The notes under the pieces were generated by a model, which did not search any database, had not been told where the DNA came from, and worked only from the letters and a program-made list of their open reading frames with translations. Source: Myrmaecium sp. VS I D KN 1 (lineage: Eukaryota; Ascomycota; Dothideomycetes; Valsariales; Valsariaceae). From it: a stretch of DNA of 64,000 nucleotides. Position 1 is the stretch's first letter; the number at the start of each line of letters is the position of its first letter. The DNA lies in assembly GCA_019775845.1 (NCBI GenBank), contig JADQAV010000008.1:1-64000 (forward strand), written 5' to 3'. The position numbers were made by a program, and so were the translations under genes. Shown here piece by piece: positions 45,169 through 56,040 of this stretch.

Positions 45169-46020
45169 TCACCGGTGAGGGTGAACATAGCGACGACTTG
45201 GATCAGGACGGTCGACGAGCTGCATGGTCACGAAAACGGGGGCAGCGACGCAGAGGCCGCTATCGAACAGCGTCAGGAAGAAGGCGTTCAGCGGGTACAG
45301 GGCGCTGAGGGAGAGCGTCCTGTCCAAGCTGGCGGACTTTTGGCCGTGGCGTGCTGGATCAAGTCGGTGACGAACATGAGGAGGGTGGTGCGGTGGAGAA
45401 GGAGGATGCGGGAGGTCGATAGCGCGTATGAGGGAGATACTCCAGGCGGTATCCTTCTCTCCCAGGACCAGAACTCGCTTCGGCCCGTCCCCAGCGAGGA
45501 CTGAGGGTGCCTTGGATGGCGGCGAAGTCGGCTTCAACAGCGGCGGTCGACTGCCTGCCGTGACGGAGGCAGGTGAGAGCGACATGGGTGGTGGCCGGTC
45601 GATCATGCAGCAGCTGCCACCGGGGGAATTCTGGGATAGAGAGGGCGGCGCTGGTGACGATGGTACGAATGGCGTGGAAGAGGGCGAAGCGGACGCCAGA
45701 CGGCGACGGCGTCGCCGTCAGTGGAGGACAGTTTGCGGCCGATGGCGTTGAGGACGAGGGTGCCCAACTGCGCAGGAGACAGTGAGATGGTGAGACGATG
45801 AGACAGAGGAGGAAGAGGTCGGAAACTCACGTCGATGATGAGTGGAAACATTTTGACCGCGAAACCGCGGACCGACGCCAGCAAGATCTCGGGATGCCAG
45901 ACAGGGATGACGGCGAGTTCTACTCCTGTCAGATGCTAGATCTCGGAATCAGGGTCAGATCACGGTTGCCGCGGTCGGCGTGCGCGAGTAATAAGCTGAG
46001 CTAGCCTCCTCATTGACTCC
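45169..46020 (-). pseudogene. Remnant of an MFS sugar transporter
   Basis: On the minus strand several pieces match the fungal sugar-porter family in order, but in different frames. These are GVELAVIPVWHPEILLASVRG (compare the family P-V-Y-x-x-E-x-A-P-x-x-x-R-G signature), LGTLVLNAIGRKLSS, then IPFALFHAIRTIVTSAALSIPEFPRW (compare PESPRWLL), and finally FVTMQLVDRPDPSRR (compare LVDRLGRR). Several frameshifts separate them and both ends are missing. It once encoded a 12-helix plasma-membrane sugar transporter and now makes no whole protein. There is no sign of an intact copy nearby. Confidence 0.6.
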
Positions 46021-48077
46021 AGAGTCGCCGTCTTCATGGGCGTACATATAGTCACCAACTCCAGGAGCACTCCTTCTGCCAATTTGGGTGTTACACGATG
46101 CCAGAGCGCTTGATGAGGTTCAGCAGCCTCCAGTCCACTACCTCCGGAGATCCGCTGGCCGGTGACGCGGGCGCGCCGGCAGTGCCATCGCCACTACGTC
46201 CGATGCACCGCACAGAACAATGCGCGCTCGTACTGGGTCAGGCGAGTCCCTTAATCAGGGTGATCATAGGTGAGCTAGTCGGTTCGGAGGCGACTACTTT
46301 AGAGGCCACGGAGCCGTCGGGAGCGGTGCTACTTTATCCGTTACCGCTCGGCTGGTTCAACCATTCGCCGGTCTTCCATTCCATTTCATCTGCTCCTCCT
46401 CCACATCATCTTCCTCCCTTCCTCCGGGACGCGGAAGAGCGGCGCCTGCGGTTTGCCAATGCGGCGGCAAATTGTGCGATCGAGGCCGAGTTCTGCCGCC
46501 GCACGCCTTCAGGACTTATCCATTTACACAAGCTGCTAGGCGGGGGCCTCACGGGTTTCTTGCTACTGCCGGAGCTGGGGAGTGCCGGGGTTTGAGGAGC
46601 AGGGCGGTGTTGGCGGCTGCGAGACGCTGGCGGAAGCACAGTATTTGGTTGCAGCTGCAGTTGCGGCACCGGATCACGGCGGCGGGTCGCACGGCTGGTA
46701 GTGCTCAGGTTGATTCAGGGGTGGCGAGCAGTGCCGACCGCGTCTCCGATGAGCCGGCGCATCCCCGTCATCATTTCCAAGATCTGATAGGTCGCGCCAG
46801 TCCTGCCCACCGCAATCTCCACCTCGTCCTCCAGCCCAGCTTTCAGAACTCGCTCCGCAGGAAGGCTTTGCATGACAGCTATCGGAAGCTTTGCCAATAG
46901 TATCGCCAACAGTACCTGGGACACACCATCGAGGTCGCCGATTTGCTGGCGGAGAGGCTGGATGGAGTAGAGGCGCCGTTGGTGGGCGTGCCGCTGTACC
47001 AGTGCGGGCAGATCCTCGAATCCTGCCGGATAGGCGGTGGAGAGGACGACCTTTCGTTACTGAGTGGGGCATTTGCCAGCTTGTTCGACTAGCTCAAGGC
47101 TTTTCTCTGTCATGGCAAGTGATGCGCGCTCATGCTTCCTTCCTCCGGCGCCGCGTACTGGCGGCGGCGCCGTCGCCCTGGACAGCACGGCGAGATCTGG
47201 CAGCCCAAGTCTTCCATGTTGTCGGATCTGAGCGAGCAGAAAAGCGGCCACGCTGTTCCGCTAATCCTGGTCCTACGGGGTCGTAGAAGCCGTAGTAGAG
47301 CAGGCGGAGAACAACTGAGCGGGACGAACCAGGAGTCAAAGATGCCGCCCTCAAGTCGGCCGAATGGGATCCTTTAAAGCATTCTAAAGATGAGGAAGTG
47401 CCGTAGATGGGCGATGATTCTTGGAACAGCATCACCATGCCTGGCCCGGATAAGGAGGGCGGCACGTGCTTCGCTCCGTCCGAGCAGGTGCAGTTTAATC
47501 CAGGTCGCGGAGCCCATGGAGAGGCACTGGGACGCAGTCTGTGGATGTGCCGTTGTAGCTGACAGCATGCGGTTTGCCGCAGGGATAAGTGTTCTAACTT
47601 TCTTGTGATTTCCGCGCGATACCTGGATGGAATTGACAAATTCGCCAAAGCGACTGACGGGATCAGTGAAGTTCATCTGCAGTTGTGGACACGAGATGCA
47701 ATAGATGGATAACTTCGCTATTTCATTACTCATTCCAGTATGCGTGTCAAAAAATCTGAAAGCAAGAGTATCTATCAGTCTGTCGAATGGAGCTCTCGAC
47801 TGCGATATTCAACCTCGCCGGTGGGTCGATAAAAAGAGAACGCTCCGCACCGCTGGATACTGCAAAAATGAAAAAGAACCAAGAACTAGGAAAAGAAGAA
47901 AGAAAAAAGACCGGAGAACCAGCCGGAAACCAACCTGACAAAACAGATGAAGAAAGACAAAAGAGAACCAATTCCCAAGAACACCGCCAGTCCTCAACTT
48001 ACCCAACTCTCAAAACAGATCCAAGAAACCCCAAAGTCAGAAGCTCCTCTCCATCCCAAAACCTTCCGTTCACCCAC
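46021..48077. other. Decayed coding-like DNA, unassigned
   Basis: On the minus strand a segment around 46715-46960 includes VSQVLLAILLAKLPIAVMQSL, and another around 47400-47730 includes FTDPVSRFGEFVNSIQVSRGN. Both look once-coding but are interrupted, and I do not recognise the families. 47780-48077 is the AT-rich 3' flank of the next minus-strand frame. Confidence 0.4.
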
Positions 48078-50690
48078 TCAGAAACCCCTTGCCCTCCTCT
48101 CCTCCCGCTTCCTCCACTCCACATCCCTCCTCTCGCGCAACGCCTCCCTCCGCAAGCGCGCCGCCGTCGCATCATCCATATCATCCTGCCAGGTCTGCAG
48201 GTCCAGCGCGAAGGGTACGTAGCGACGACGGCCGCGACGACGAGAACCACCTCCTGCTGGAAAGGTGTGAGCGGTGGATGGAGTCGCGTCGGCGGCGGTA
48301 GCAACCTCGTTGGCGTTGTCCTCTGGCGGCTGCGCGGTGGCAATGTCTGCGGGAATGTCGATGTTATTGTCTTGCGCTGGCTGGAAGACCGGCTCCGTGA
48401 CGATAGTCTGCAACGTTTGCGGAACCCAAGGAGGCAGAGCCGAAGCAGGCGGCGCGTATGCAGGTCCATAGGCAGAGCCGTTGGGAAAGCCTACTGGAGC
48501 AACCATAGAAGGATTGACTGGAGCATCCTCCACCAGCCGTCCCCACGCGTCATACGCGCTCTCCACCACGCCCACCCTCTCCCCATACATACCCGGCACA
48601 TTCCTCGGATCCGGCGTCGCATCCCAATCAACCAACGGCTTCTCCTCTGGATGTCCAACCAGCGGATTGCGCATCGGACACTGTTGCATACCTGCCCGGT
48701 GACCGAGCTGACCGCAGCGGCTACAGCGCGTATTACGCTGTTGCAGAGCGCGCGCGCCCTGCGGACAGCCGGATGCGAAGTGCCCTGTTTCACCGCAGTA
48801 GAGGCAAAGGTTGTGGGTGCGGCGGTAGGTTTTCTCGGCTGCGCTCAGTGGGCCTTTGGGTCGGGGCGGGCTGAGGTCGACGGTGAGGGAGTTGAGGATG
48901 TATTTCTTTCCCTCGTCGTGGGGGTCGGGACGGAAGTCCGAGCTGGCGATAGGAGGAGTAGTGGGTGTGGAAGCGGCTGCTGCTGGTGGTGACTGCCGGA
49001 TGGCGGTGAGGGCCTCTTCGAGCTTTTGACGCTGCTCACGGGTTGCACGGCTCTCGGTGTGCGGACCCCGCTGGATAAAGGGATGGTCTGCAGCATGCCG
49101 CTGCATTGCGGCTGCTTGCTTCTCATTCTCGGCTTTGGTCTCGAAGCAGGTGGAGACGGAACGGTGGTCGTCATCGTCACCGTTGTTGTCGCCGTTACCG
49201 GTGAAGTCGGGCAGTCGCCGTCCGTCGTGGGTGAACCATTCGACTTCCGGTGGCTGATGAGCTGGGTCGATGGTGCGGCCTTGACCGACGAATGGGCTGG
49301 GAATCCACCAGGTGTTGCGGTAGGTGCGACCGGCGGGTTTGACTTTGTGAGGCGCAACGGCCGGTTGGTAGTGGACGAGTGGGTGGGATGACTCGTCGGC
49401 TTTGGATTGATCTTCAAGTAAGGAAAGCTGGGCAAGAGCCTCGGAAGTGAGTGCGGTTCTGGATGGATGTGCAGAAAGTACTGGGACATCCGACTGTGCG
49501 GCAGTTGAGAGAATGTCGTCGATATCGGAATCTTCTTTCTTTCCACCGACGTGAGCTTGCTGAGGCGTAGCAGAAGACTCGATTGCCTGCACTGTCTGCT
49601 TGGCCTTCCGTTCCTTGTCCTCAGACTTCTTCTGCTCTCTCACGCTCTTCCAGTATTCTTTCTGCCTAGCCGTCCTGCGTTCTTTGGCATTTGAGTGGCC
49701 AAATTCGTCGTTGTCTCCATTTGCTTCACCAGCGACTGGCGACCGTGCCTGTGTAGCACCAGCATCTTTCTTCGTCGTCGCAGCCGGGCCACGCTGCTTC
49801 TTCGCCGACTTGCGATGGCGATAACGTTGGTTGCCGCGGCCAGTCATTCCGTCGTCGTGGTTGTTGTCGCTGTCTGATGAGGAGTCAAAGTCGTTGTGGT
49901 GAGGAAAGTCGTCAAGAGAGCGCGGTGACGCAGTTGAAGAAGAAGTTGAAGACGAAGACGAAGCATCGGAAGCGTCCTCAGTCACCGCCCAATCGTCGGC
50001 GGCCGAACGTTCTTCCGCGCTATTGTACTCTTGACCGACAAAGGCTGAATAACTCTTTTCCACTGCCAGGTCCTCAATGTTAACCGCCTCTTGAGGCTCA
50101 AGCGACCTGATCATCTGGAACGCTTCCTCGACGTCTTGAGCCCACTCTGGCTGCAACCCAGCCACCCATTCAACGACCTTCATCTTGGGTGACTCCAACA
50201 GGGCTTCTTCATGGACCTCGAGTTGTTCAGATGTGGAGTACTCTTCGATTACACCGAGTTCGTCCGGCTGCGTCGCGCAGCTACCGGCGTCTGAAATAGA
50301 ACCATCCGGGAAAACATCCGCGTCTTGATCATTGTCATGAACAGACGTCTCTCCATTCGTCGCCTCTACGGTCATCGAGCTACAGACGGCTGAAGCTGGA
50401 TCCTCCGGGCAGAGTGCCACGTCTTGATCGCTGTCGTGAACAGATGTCTCTCCATTCTCCGCCTCTGCTGCAGTCACCGTCCGCGGCTCCTCATCCTCGG
50501 ACAGGGTGTACAAGTCCAAGTCCAGCAAGTCTTCATGATGCTGAACTTGCACGCTACCCTGTTCAACCGAAACAAGAGGCGCGTCAATCGCAAGTATTTC
50601 CTGTGATGACAAAGGGTCGTCCATCAAGAGCTCTATGAGGTCGTTAGAGGGATGAGGCTGTTGGATCGCTGTTGCCGGAGGGCGAATCAT
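48078..50690 (-). CDS. Zinc-knuckle (CCHC) protein frame, 870 aa
   Basis: A long open frame whose first part is acidic and Ser/Asp-rich (SSSSSTSSSTASPRS, DSSSDSDNNHDDG), followed by a Lys/Arg-rich basic segment. A conserved-looking stretch is GRTYRNTWWIPSPFVGQGRT. Near residues 628-665 lie two zinc knuckles: CLYCGETGHFASGC (exact C-x2-C-x4-H-x4-C) and CSRCGQLGHRAGMQQC (x6 before the last Cys). Such knuckles bind single-stranded nucleic acid. They occur both in host RNA-binding proteins and in gag proteins of retroelements. No reverse transcriptase or other pol domain is visible nearby, so I leave the class open. The beginning overlaps the next frame by 47 bases, and how the two are related is unresolved. 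Confidence 0.5.
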   Translation of the reverse strand: MIRPPATAIQQPHPSNDLIELLMDDPLSSQEILAIDAPLVSVEQGSVQVQHHEDLLDLDLYTLSEDEEPRTVTAAEAENGETSVHDSDQDVALCPEDPASAVCSSMTVEATNGETSVHDNDQDADVFPDGSISDAGSCATQPDELGVIEEYSTSEQLEVHEEALLESPKMKVVEWVAGLQPEWAQDVEEAFQMIRSLEPQEAVNIEDLAVEKSYSAFVGQEYNSAEERSAADDWAVTEDASDASSSSSTSSSTASPRSLDDFPHHNDFDSSSDSDNNHDDGMTGRGNQRYRHRKSAKKQRGPAATTKKDAGATQARSPVAGEANGDNDEFGHSNAKERRTARQKEYWKSVREQKKSEDKERKAKQTVQAIESSATPQQAHVGGKKEDSDIDDILSTAAQSDVPVLSAHPSRTALTSEALAQLSLLEDQSKADESSHPLVHYQPAVAPHKVKPAGRTYRNTWWIPSPFVGQGRTIDPAHQPPEVEWFTHDGRRLPDFTGNGDNNGDDDDHRSVSTCFETKAENEKQAAAMQRHAADHPFIQRGPHTESRATREQRQKLEEALTAIRQSPPAAAASTPTTPPIASSDFRPDPHDEGKKYILNSLTVDLSPPRPKGPLSAAEKTYRRTHNLCLYCGETGHFASGCPQGARALQQRNTRCSRCGQLGHRAGMQQCPMRNPLVGHPEEKPLVDWDATPDPRNVPGMYGERVGVVESAYDAWGRLVEDAPVNPSMVAPVGFPNGSAYGPAYAPPASALPPWVPQTLQTIVTEPVFQPAQDNNIDIPADIATAQPPEDNANEVATAADATPSTAHTFPAGGGSRRRGRRRYVPFALDLQTWQDDMDDATAARLRREALRERRDVEWRKREERRARGF

Positions 50691-52506
50691 CGAAGGAAAT
50701 CAAATCTACCTCGTCGTCCTGAGAAATGGGAATCAAGGCCAGATTGTCAGTTTCGTGTCCGTCGAACTCTAGAAGCGGAACCAATTCCTTGCTATTCGAT
50801 TCGACAGCTAAAGGAGTCGAGGGTGGAGGTGCCTCGATGACAAGGAGAGTTTCTTCATCATCCGATGGGGCGTCTTCGAGTGGATTCTCTGTCTCCGGCA
50901 CTTCTAGATTGGGTTGTTCTTGGACTTGAGCTTGTCCCGCCTGCCGCTCGAACTCCTCGCGCCCGAGATAAGTGAGTAGGAGCTCTTCTAAGCTCGCAAT
51001 TCGAGCTTCTAAGGCTTCGAAGTCGGCTCGAGATACCTGGTCTTCGGTTTGGATAGGAGAGACCGGCGCAATGACGCCTGGAGATGGAACAGCCAAGGCC
51101 TGCGCATGGCTAGATGGCGTTGATGGAGCCTCTTCAAGCAGTGTTGCCTTTTCGGCTTGAAGTTGACTCTTCGTGGAGGTTTTCTCTGGCAGCGGTTCAT
51201 GAAGAACAATCTGCATGGGTCTCGTGTCGACACTGTATCCAGAAGCGTTGTCTCGCTGGACTTCGGTATTGTCGGCATTCTCCTCAGCGTTCTCACCTGG
51301 CATTCTGTCCTCGCATTCCTCCTGTACGCCCAGCGCATTGGCCTCACTCGGCACAGGCGACGGTCCTTCAACAGGAAGCATCAGCTCCGCCTCCATCTCC
51401 GGTTCCTCCTCTATCATAGTCTCTTCCTGTGGACGAAGACAAGCATCATACACCTCTACCGCCGCCCTATGATGTGTCTTACGGCAATGCCTCCAGAACT
51501 TCACTCTCGTCATGCGTTCCTCACAAAGAGTGCAATAAAACCTCCCGTGATGGAAACCCAAAAAGCGCTGGTCATTGTTCCCGCGCTTCTTCCGCTCCGG
51601 CGCGAACGGAATAAAGCTTCCGTCCTGAGTTGGGTTTGTGAAGCTCGGCACCTGCGGCAGCAGATCGAGGGAGACTTTGTTGCGCGCCCACAAGTAGTCC
51701 CGGGTCACTTGGGCGAGCATATTGTCCTGGGCGGCCTGGGCGGCTTGGGTTTTGAGCCTGATGCGCTCGGTGGATGTGAGGCCTTTGTCGAGAGCAGCGT
51801 TCTTCGATTCTGCCTTTGCTTTCTCATTGGTGACCTCGTTGTCATCGTTCCCTTGGGCCTTCCGGGCGGTCACAAAGTGGATGGGTTGCAAGCCCAATGT
51901 GCTGGGGATCCAGTCCGGTACTTCGTACCTGTGAACGGCTGGTTCACTGTGGAGCTCCAGTGCCCATCCGGATGGGTCTATAGTGTCTTCGTTAGGAGAG
52001 GTGCTGGTATCAGCCCTGCCAGACGGAGCTGTATTCTTTCCTGCAGCAACAGGGTTCTCAGGCGTAACTGGCGTCTCATCGCAGGCCTGGACAGCTTTCT
52101 CGTCGTCCGGATTGGACTGTCTCTTCTCATCGTCCTCAGCACCGGCTCCGGACTCCTGCGCCTCCACAACTGCAGGCCTCTGCAATCGCTTGCGCCTCTT
52201 CAGGAACTCGTCCTGGGCATCCTGCTCATCCTGCGACATAACCTAGCAGGGAATGTTAGCATTCGCATATCAATCTTCAACAAATGAACCACTTACCCCT
52301 CCAACCCACTCCGCCTCTTCATCCAGTACCCCCTGCCATCCATGGTTCAACGCGATCACCGAGTCAGAAATCTTGTTGATTAAGTCGCTTGAGGGCCGCT
52401 GGCGTTCATCGATAGCTTCCTGCAAGGCTTGCGCATTCTTTATAAGAGCTTGGGCTAGAGGAAGGAAGCTCTTGCCTGCCCCATACTTGAAGAAGTTGGG
52501 TGGCAT
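50644..52506 (-). CDS. Protein with C2H2-like finger and coiled coil, 602 aa
   Basis: Exons 52506-52297 and 52242-50644 are joined by a 54-nt intron with a GCTAAC branch site, phase 0. The N-terminus (MPPNFFKYGAGKSFLPLAQA) is helical. The body is charged and disordered except for PDWIPSTLGLQPIHFVTARK and a region around RFYCTLCEERMTRVKFWRHCRKTHH, which has C2H2-finger spacing. Near the C-terminus ADFEALEARIASLEELLLTY looks like a short coiled coil. The end is acidic (DDEVDLISFDD). I do not recognise the family. It sits directly upstream of, and slightly overlaps, the zinc-knuckle frame. They may be two genes or parts of one unit, either a host locus or an old mobile element. Confidence 0.55.
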
Positions 52507-54104
52507 GGTGGTCGAGGCTCCTCGCGGCGTGCAAAGGGGTGTTCAGCAAAGTATGCGAAAATACCCAGTACCGGGGTGTGAAATGTGCAAACTCAAAACT
52601 GTTCAAGACCAAGGTTTGGAAAGTTCGAAATCCAAAGTTCGAGTTTGGGGCTGGCGCTGTGAAAAGGTGGAATCGAGAGGTCCAGCAGCTCGAAGGGAAT
52701 TTATGGACGGCCAGCCTTGCGGGCGCGATCCGTTGATTGGCTCGAGGTGTGAATGCATCTTGTTACGCGCGGTGCGTATGTTAAGCCCAGTCTGTAACGC
52801 ATCCCAGCCGGTTACCATGACCCGGACTGTGAAATTTATATAAGGTAAGCGCGGGCTATACTCTCGGTGGCTGGGAGGGTGACGGGATGGTAAATTGTCA
52901 TCCGCTCTGGTATATATAGGTACCGTGTTAACAGCGACAGGCAAATGTCCAGAGAAAAGCCTTTCACGGTCGCAAAAGTCACAATACAGCAACCTCACCC
53001 CGAACGGAGTATATTGAGCACACTCTCGGTGACACCAGCATTCCAGATGTCAGGAACATGAGAGTTAGCGCCGTTATTCAGATACTTCACACCTCTTCCG
53101 GTATCGTGACCATCATGGACGTATGCATCCTGCCATCGACAGGACCTTGGCAGAGCTCGTTCATGGTTTCGGCCACCATTTTGCAACTTTTTCAGGAGAG
53201 CCCGGAGAAGGAGCGAAGGGGTAGTATAGAGTATATAGCAGTCTCGGCCCATGGATGGCCGTGGAAGGCTAATCAAGGCAGCATCACGAAGTATCGTCCT
53301 TTTAACCTACCGCCCACGTCAGGAGAGTAACTTTTTCACTTAGCCAATTTGGCTGCCATGCTTGATGAAAACGCGGTGCTGGTCTTCAGCAAGCTTCGGA
53401 ATAGGCTTTCATAGATATGTATGTCCATCTGTCACTTTGGATCAGCAGAAGCGATGAGTGAAGCGATTATGGACTGTTTTTGGCTTAGTATCTTGATTAT
53501 TCTCAAAATTTTCGCCGAAAGCACCACGGCAAGAGCACGTGGCCCGTTTCTGTACTCTGACATGTAGCGCGTTCGTCGATGGTTCACAGCACCTGGCCCT
53601 GTTCTCTTCCTCGATCATCAGCGCCCAGATACTACCTACGTACCCCTCTAAACAAACGCCCACCATCCGTAAACGTCATCTGCCGCTATAGAGAGCGACA
53701 GCAAACCTCTCTTCCAATCTCCGCCTCTTGTGCTTTGAAACAACGCAGCGCTCCAAATCAAAGTCAATATCAACATCGTGCGTCGATCAGTTTGACCAGA
53801 GCCAAGTTTGCAATCCAACACAGCGCAATCACACTCCGATGCGACTGCCACACGCGCGCCAACACACCACAGCATTAAAGACGACGACACGTCCTTAACC
53901 TGCATTCTTCTCTTTTCCTCTTCTCATCTCGTCCACTACATAGACCTTCAGCTTCTACACAACACTCACGCTGTCCAGCTCCAGCGCCGGAGTGTCGTGA
54001 GCCGCGCACGACGCCAGAAACAAGAACAATAAAAGCCACACAACCACAGCACCAGGAAGAACCGTCAAAAAAACACAAAGGAGAATATACAAGAGTTATC
54101 CACC
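52507..54104. other. Intergenic region with divergent promoters
   Basis: About 1.6 kb between head-to-head genes. Short frames here (for example near 53060-53330) lack coding character. The right end (53820-54104) is a CA-rich leader typical of a fungal 5' untranslated region. Confidence 0.5.
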
Positions 54105-55010
54105 ATGCCCTCCGCAACCGGCTCCTACATCCCCCTCGACACCTTGCCCGAGCTACGAGCCATTACACAAACCGCCCTGCACGCGCTGGGCGAGCTACGC
54201 GCCTCGCCGCGGGTGCGCCGGCTGCAATTCCAGCACAACGTCGAAAGCAAGGACGTCTACCGGCTAGTGGTGCACGCGCTATACACGCTCGACTCGCTCG
54301 ACCGGGCCGTGGAGCGGTGTCGAGAGGTGCTGGAGGAGGGTCATCGGACGGGCGAGTTGCGGGATGTGCAGGAGGGGGAGGGGTGTGAGTTTGTGAGGGA
54401 GAGAAGGAGGAGGGCGAGGGGAGGTGATGGAGGGGAGGTGGAGGAAGGTGAGGAGACGGATGATACGGGGGAGAGGCTGAGGGCGCAGGATCTCTGGCCT
54501 CTACGTCGGACGACGGGCGGGAAGCGGTTACCTCGGATGGCGGGACAGGATCCGCAGCAGGTGTTGGCTGAGCCGAGACGCTCGCCTAGATTCGTTGGTA
54601 CTGTCGATGCGGGTACGGGCAGGGTCTTTCCCGCGGAGATCCCTGATTCGCAGCAGCCGGAGGAGAGCTTAAGGACGGTGTCGACGGTGGTGGGGAGTCA
54701 GAGTGAGACGCAGAGTGAGACTCAGAGTCAGAGTTACGGGCAGAGTTACGGGCAGAGTCAGGGGCACAGTCAGGGGCACAGCCAAGGGCAGAGTCACGGA
54801 CAGAGCTACGGACAAGGTCAAGGACATAGTCAAGGACATAGTCAAGGACACAATCAAGGACAGAGTCAGCGGCACAGCCAAGGACTCAGTCAAGAGGAGA
54901 CTCAGAGTCAAGCAGAGACCCACAGTCAAGAAGAGACTCAAAGTCAGACGCCGACTCAGAGTTCAACACAGAGTCAGGGATACAGTCAAGGACAAATCTG
55001 GCGATACTAA
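54105..55010 (+). CDS. Protein with Q/S/G/H-rich repeat tail, 301 aa
   Basis: Residues 1-95 form a helical, charged domain (LPELRAITQTALHALGELRA, then VESKDVYRLVVHALYTLDSL) that I do not recognise. A Gly/Arg/Glu-rich linker follows. From about residue 198 to the end the chain is almost only Gln, Ser, Gly, His, Tyr, Glu and Thr, in repeats such as SQGHSQGQ, SYGQ and SQEETQ. The DNA there (54697-54995) is a 6-12-bp tandem repeat. Such composition is typical of prion-like or phase-separating domains. No signal peptide; no intron is needed. ATG 54105 follows CCACC. Repeat number probably varies between strains. Its function is unknown. Confidence 0.7.
   Translation: MPSATGSYIPLDTLPELRAITQTALHALGELRASPRVRRLQFQHNVESKDVYRLVVHALYTLDSLDRAVERCREVLEEGHRTGELRDVQEGEGCEFVRERRRRARGGDGGEVEEGEETDDTGERLRAQDLWPLRRTTGGKRLPRMAGQDPQQVLAEPRRSPRFVGTVDAGTGRVFPAEIPDSQQPEESLRTVSTVVGSQSETQSETQSQSYGQSYGQSQGHSQGHSQGQSHGQSYGQGQGHSQGHSQGHNQGQSQRHSQGLSQEETQSQAETHSQEETQSQTPTQSSTQSQGYSQGQIWRY
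54697..54995 (+). repeat. Coding minisatellite (CAGAGTCAGGGGCACAGT-like)
   Basis: Units of 6-12 bases built on CAGAGT, CAGGGGCACAGT and CAAGGACATAGT keep the reading frame of the Q/S-rich protein. Confidence 0.8.
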
Positions 55011-55678
55011 GTCCGCTTGAGGCACGATCTCATCCTCTTCAGTATCTCCAAACGATAGCCAAAGGATCAAAAAACTACCACCAGAACTGGGAATTACTTG
55101 TTTTATCCCAGAAAATCGTCACTAGCTCGGATCCGAGCAGGATCGTGCTGATAGCAATGGATCAGTGTCATACAATGCCCCTTCATCCCTCATGCATGTG
55201 AGATGAGACATAGACAACTCAACTGTAGACCCATGCTTGACTTCAGATCATCTCTTCCTGCCGGGGTCAATCCTTCAAACACTGTGAAAGCAGATCTTAG
55301 TTTGAACAGCGTAGAGCGGGTAAACAGTTAACGACGAGCAGTCGACGATGACACAGGTCGATGTAGAAAGAGTGTCAGGATAAGAAGTAATCAGTTCAAA
55401 TCTAATTGTGCTGGCTATTGAAATACTGCGAGAATGTATGCGTACATGGTCAGGGACTGATACCTATCCTATGCACTCGGGATAATGCATGACTATAATA
55501 AACAGTCCTGATTCCCTATAGCATACATGCGTGCCGCAACGGTTTACTATTTTCTAATAGATCCGTCTAAAATGATATATATTTCAAGCGTCGGAGCTCT
55601 TAGACTGAATATAGAAAAAAAAATTAGGAAAAAAATAGGAATAAAATAGGAATAAAATAGGAAAGAAAGGGAATTACT
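55011..55678. other. Spacer ending in an A-rich tract
   Basis: About 670 bases with no gene. 55608-55670 is an A-rich tract with repeated AATAGGAATAAAATAGG. A similar A-rich tract precedes the related repeat at 57130. Confidence 0.5.
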
Positions 55679-55749
55679 ATTCGTACACAGAGGTTTTAAG
55701 TACTATCTCTACATAATTTAATCCGATCAATCTGCTGAGACCCTATCAA

Positions 55750-56035
55750 ACCGGCTGCCCACGCAGGCTCGAAGCCTCTTGCGTAGGCTCGTAGGCGCTT
55801 GCGCAGGCTCTGGTACAGGCTCTGGTACAGGCTCTGGTACAGGCTCAAGCTCTTTCACGCAGGCTCTCACGCAGGGCTTCTTAAGTAAGCTCTGGCAGGC
55901 TCGCGCGGGTGCTCTCGCATGCCCTTTCTTAAACCCTCTTATTGGTCTTCTGACAAGCTCCTTCGCCAGGGTCTTTCAAGGGCCTTTCGCAGGGCCTTTT
56001 GCTGGACCTTTTGCGGGCTGCCAGTTCTGATGGGG
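55750..56035. repeat. 12-bp minisatellite, CTCTGGTACAGG type
   Basis: Units of 12 bases, for example three consecutive CTCTGGTACAGG, then diverged units such as CTCTCACGCAGG. It lies left of the 970-bp element. Confidence 0.75.
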
Positions 56036-56040
56036 TCTTG

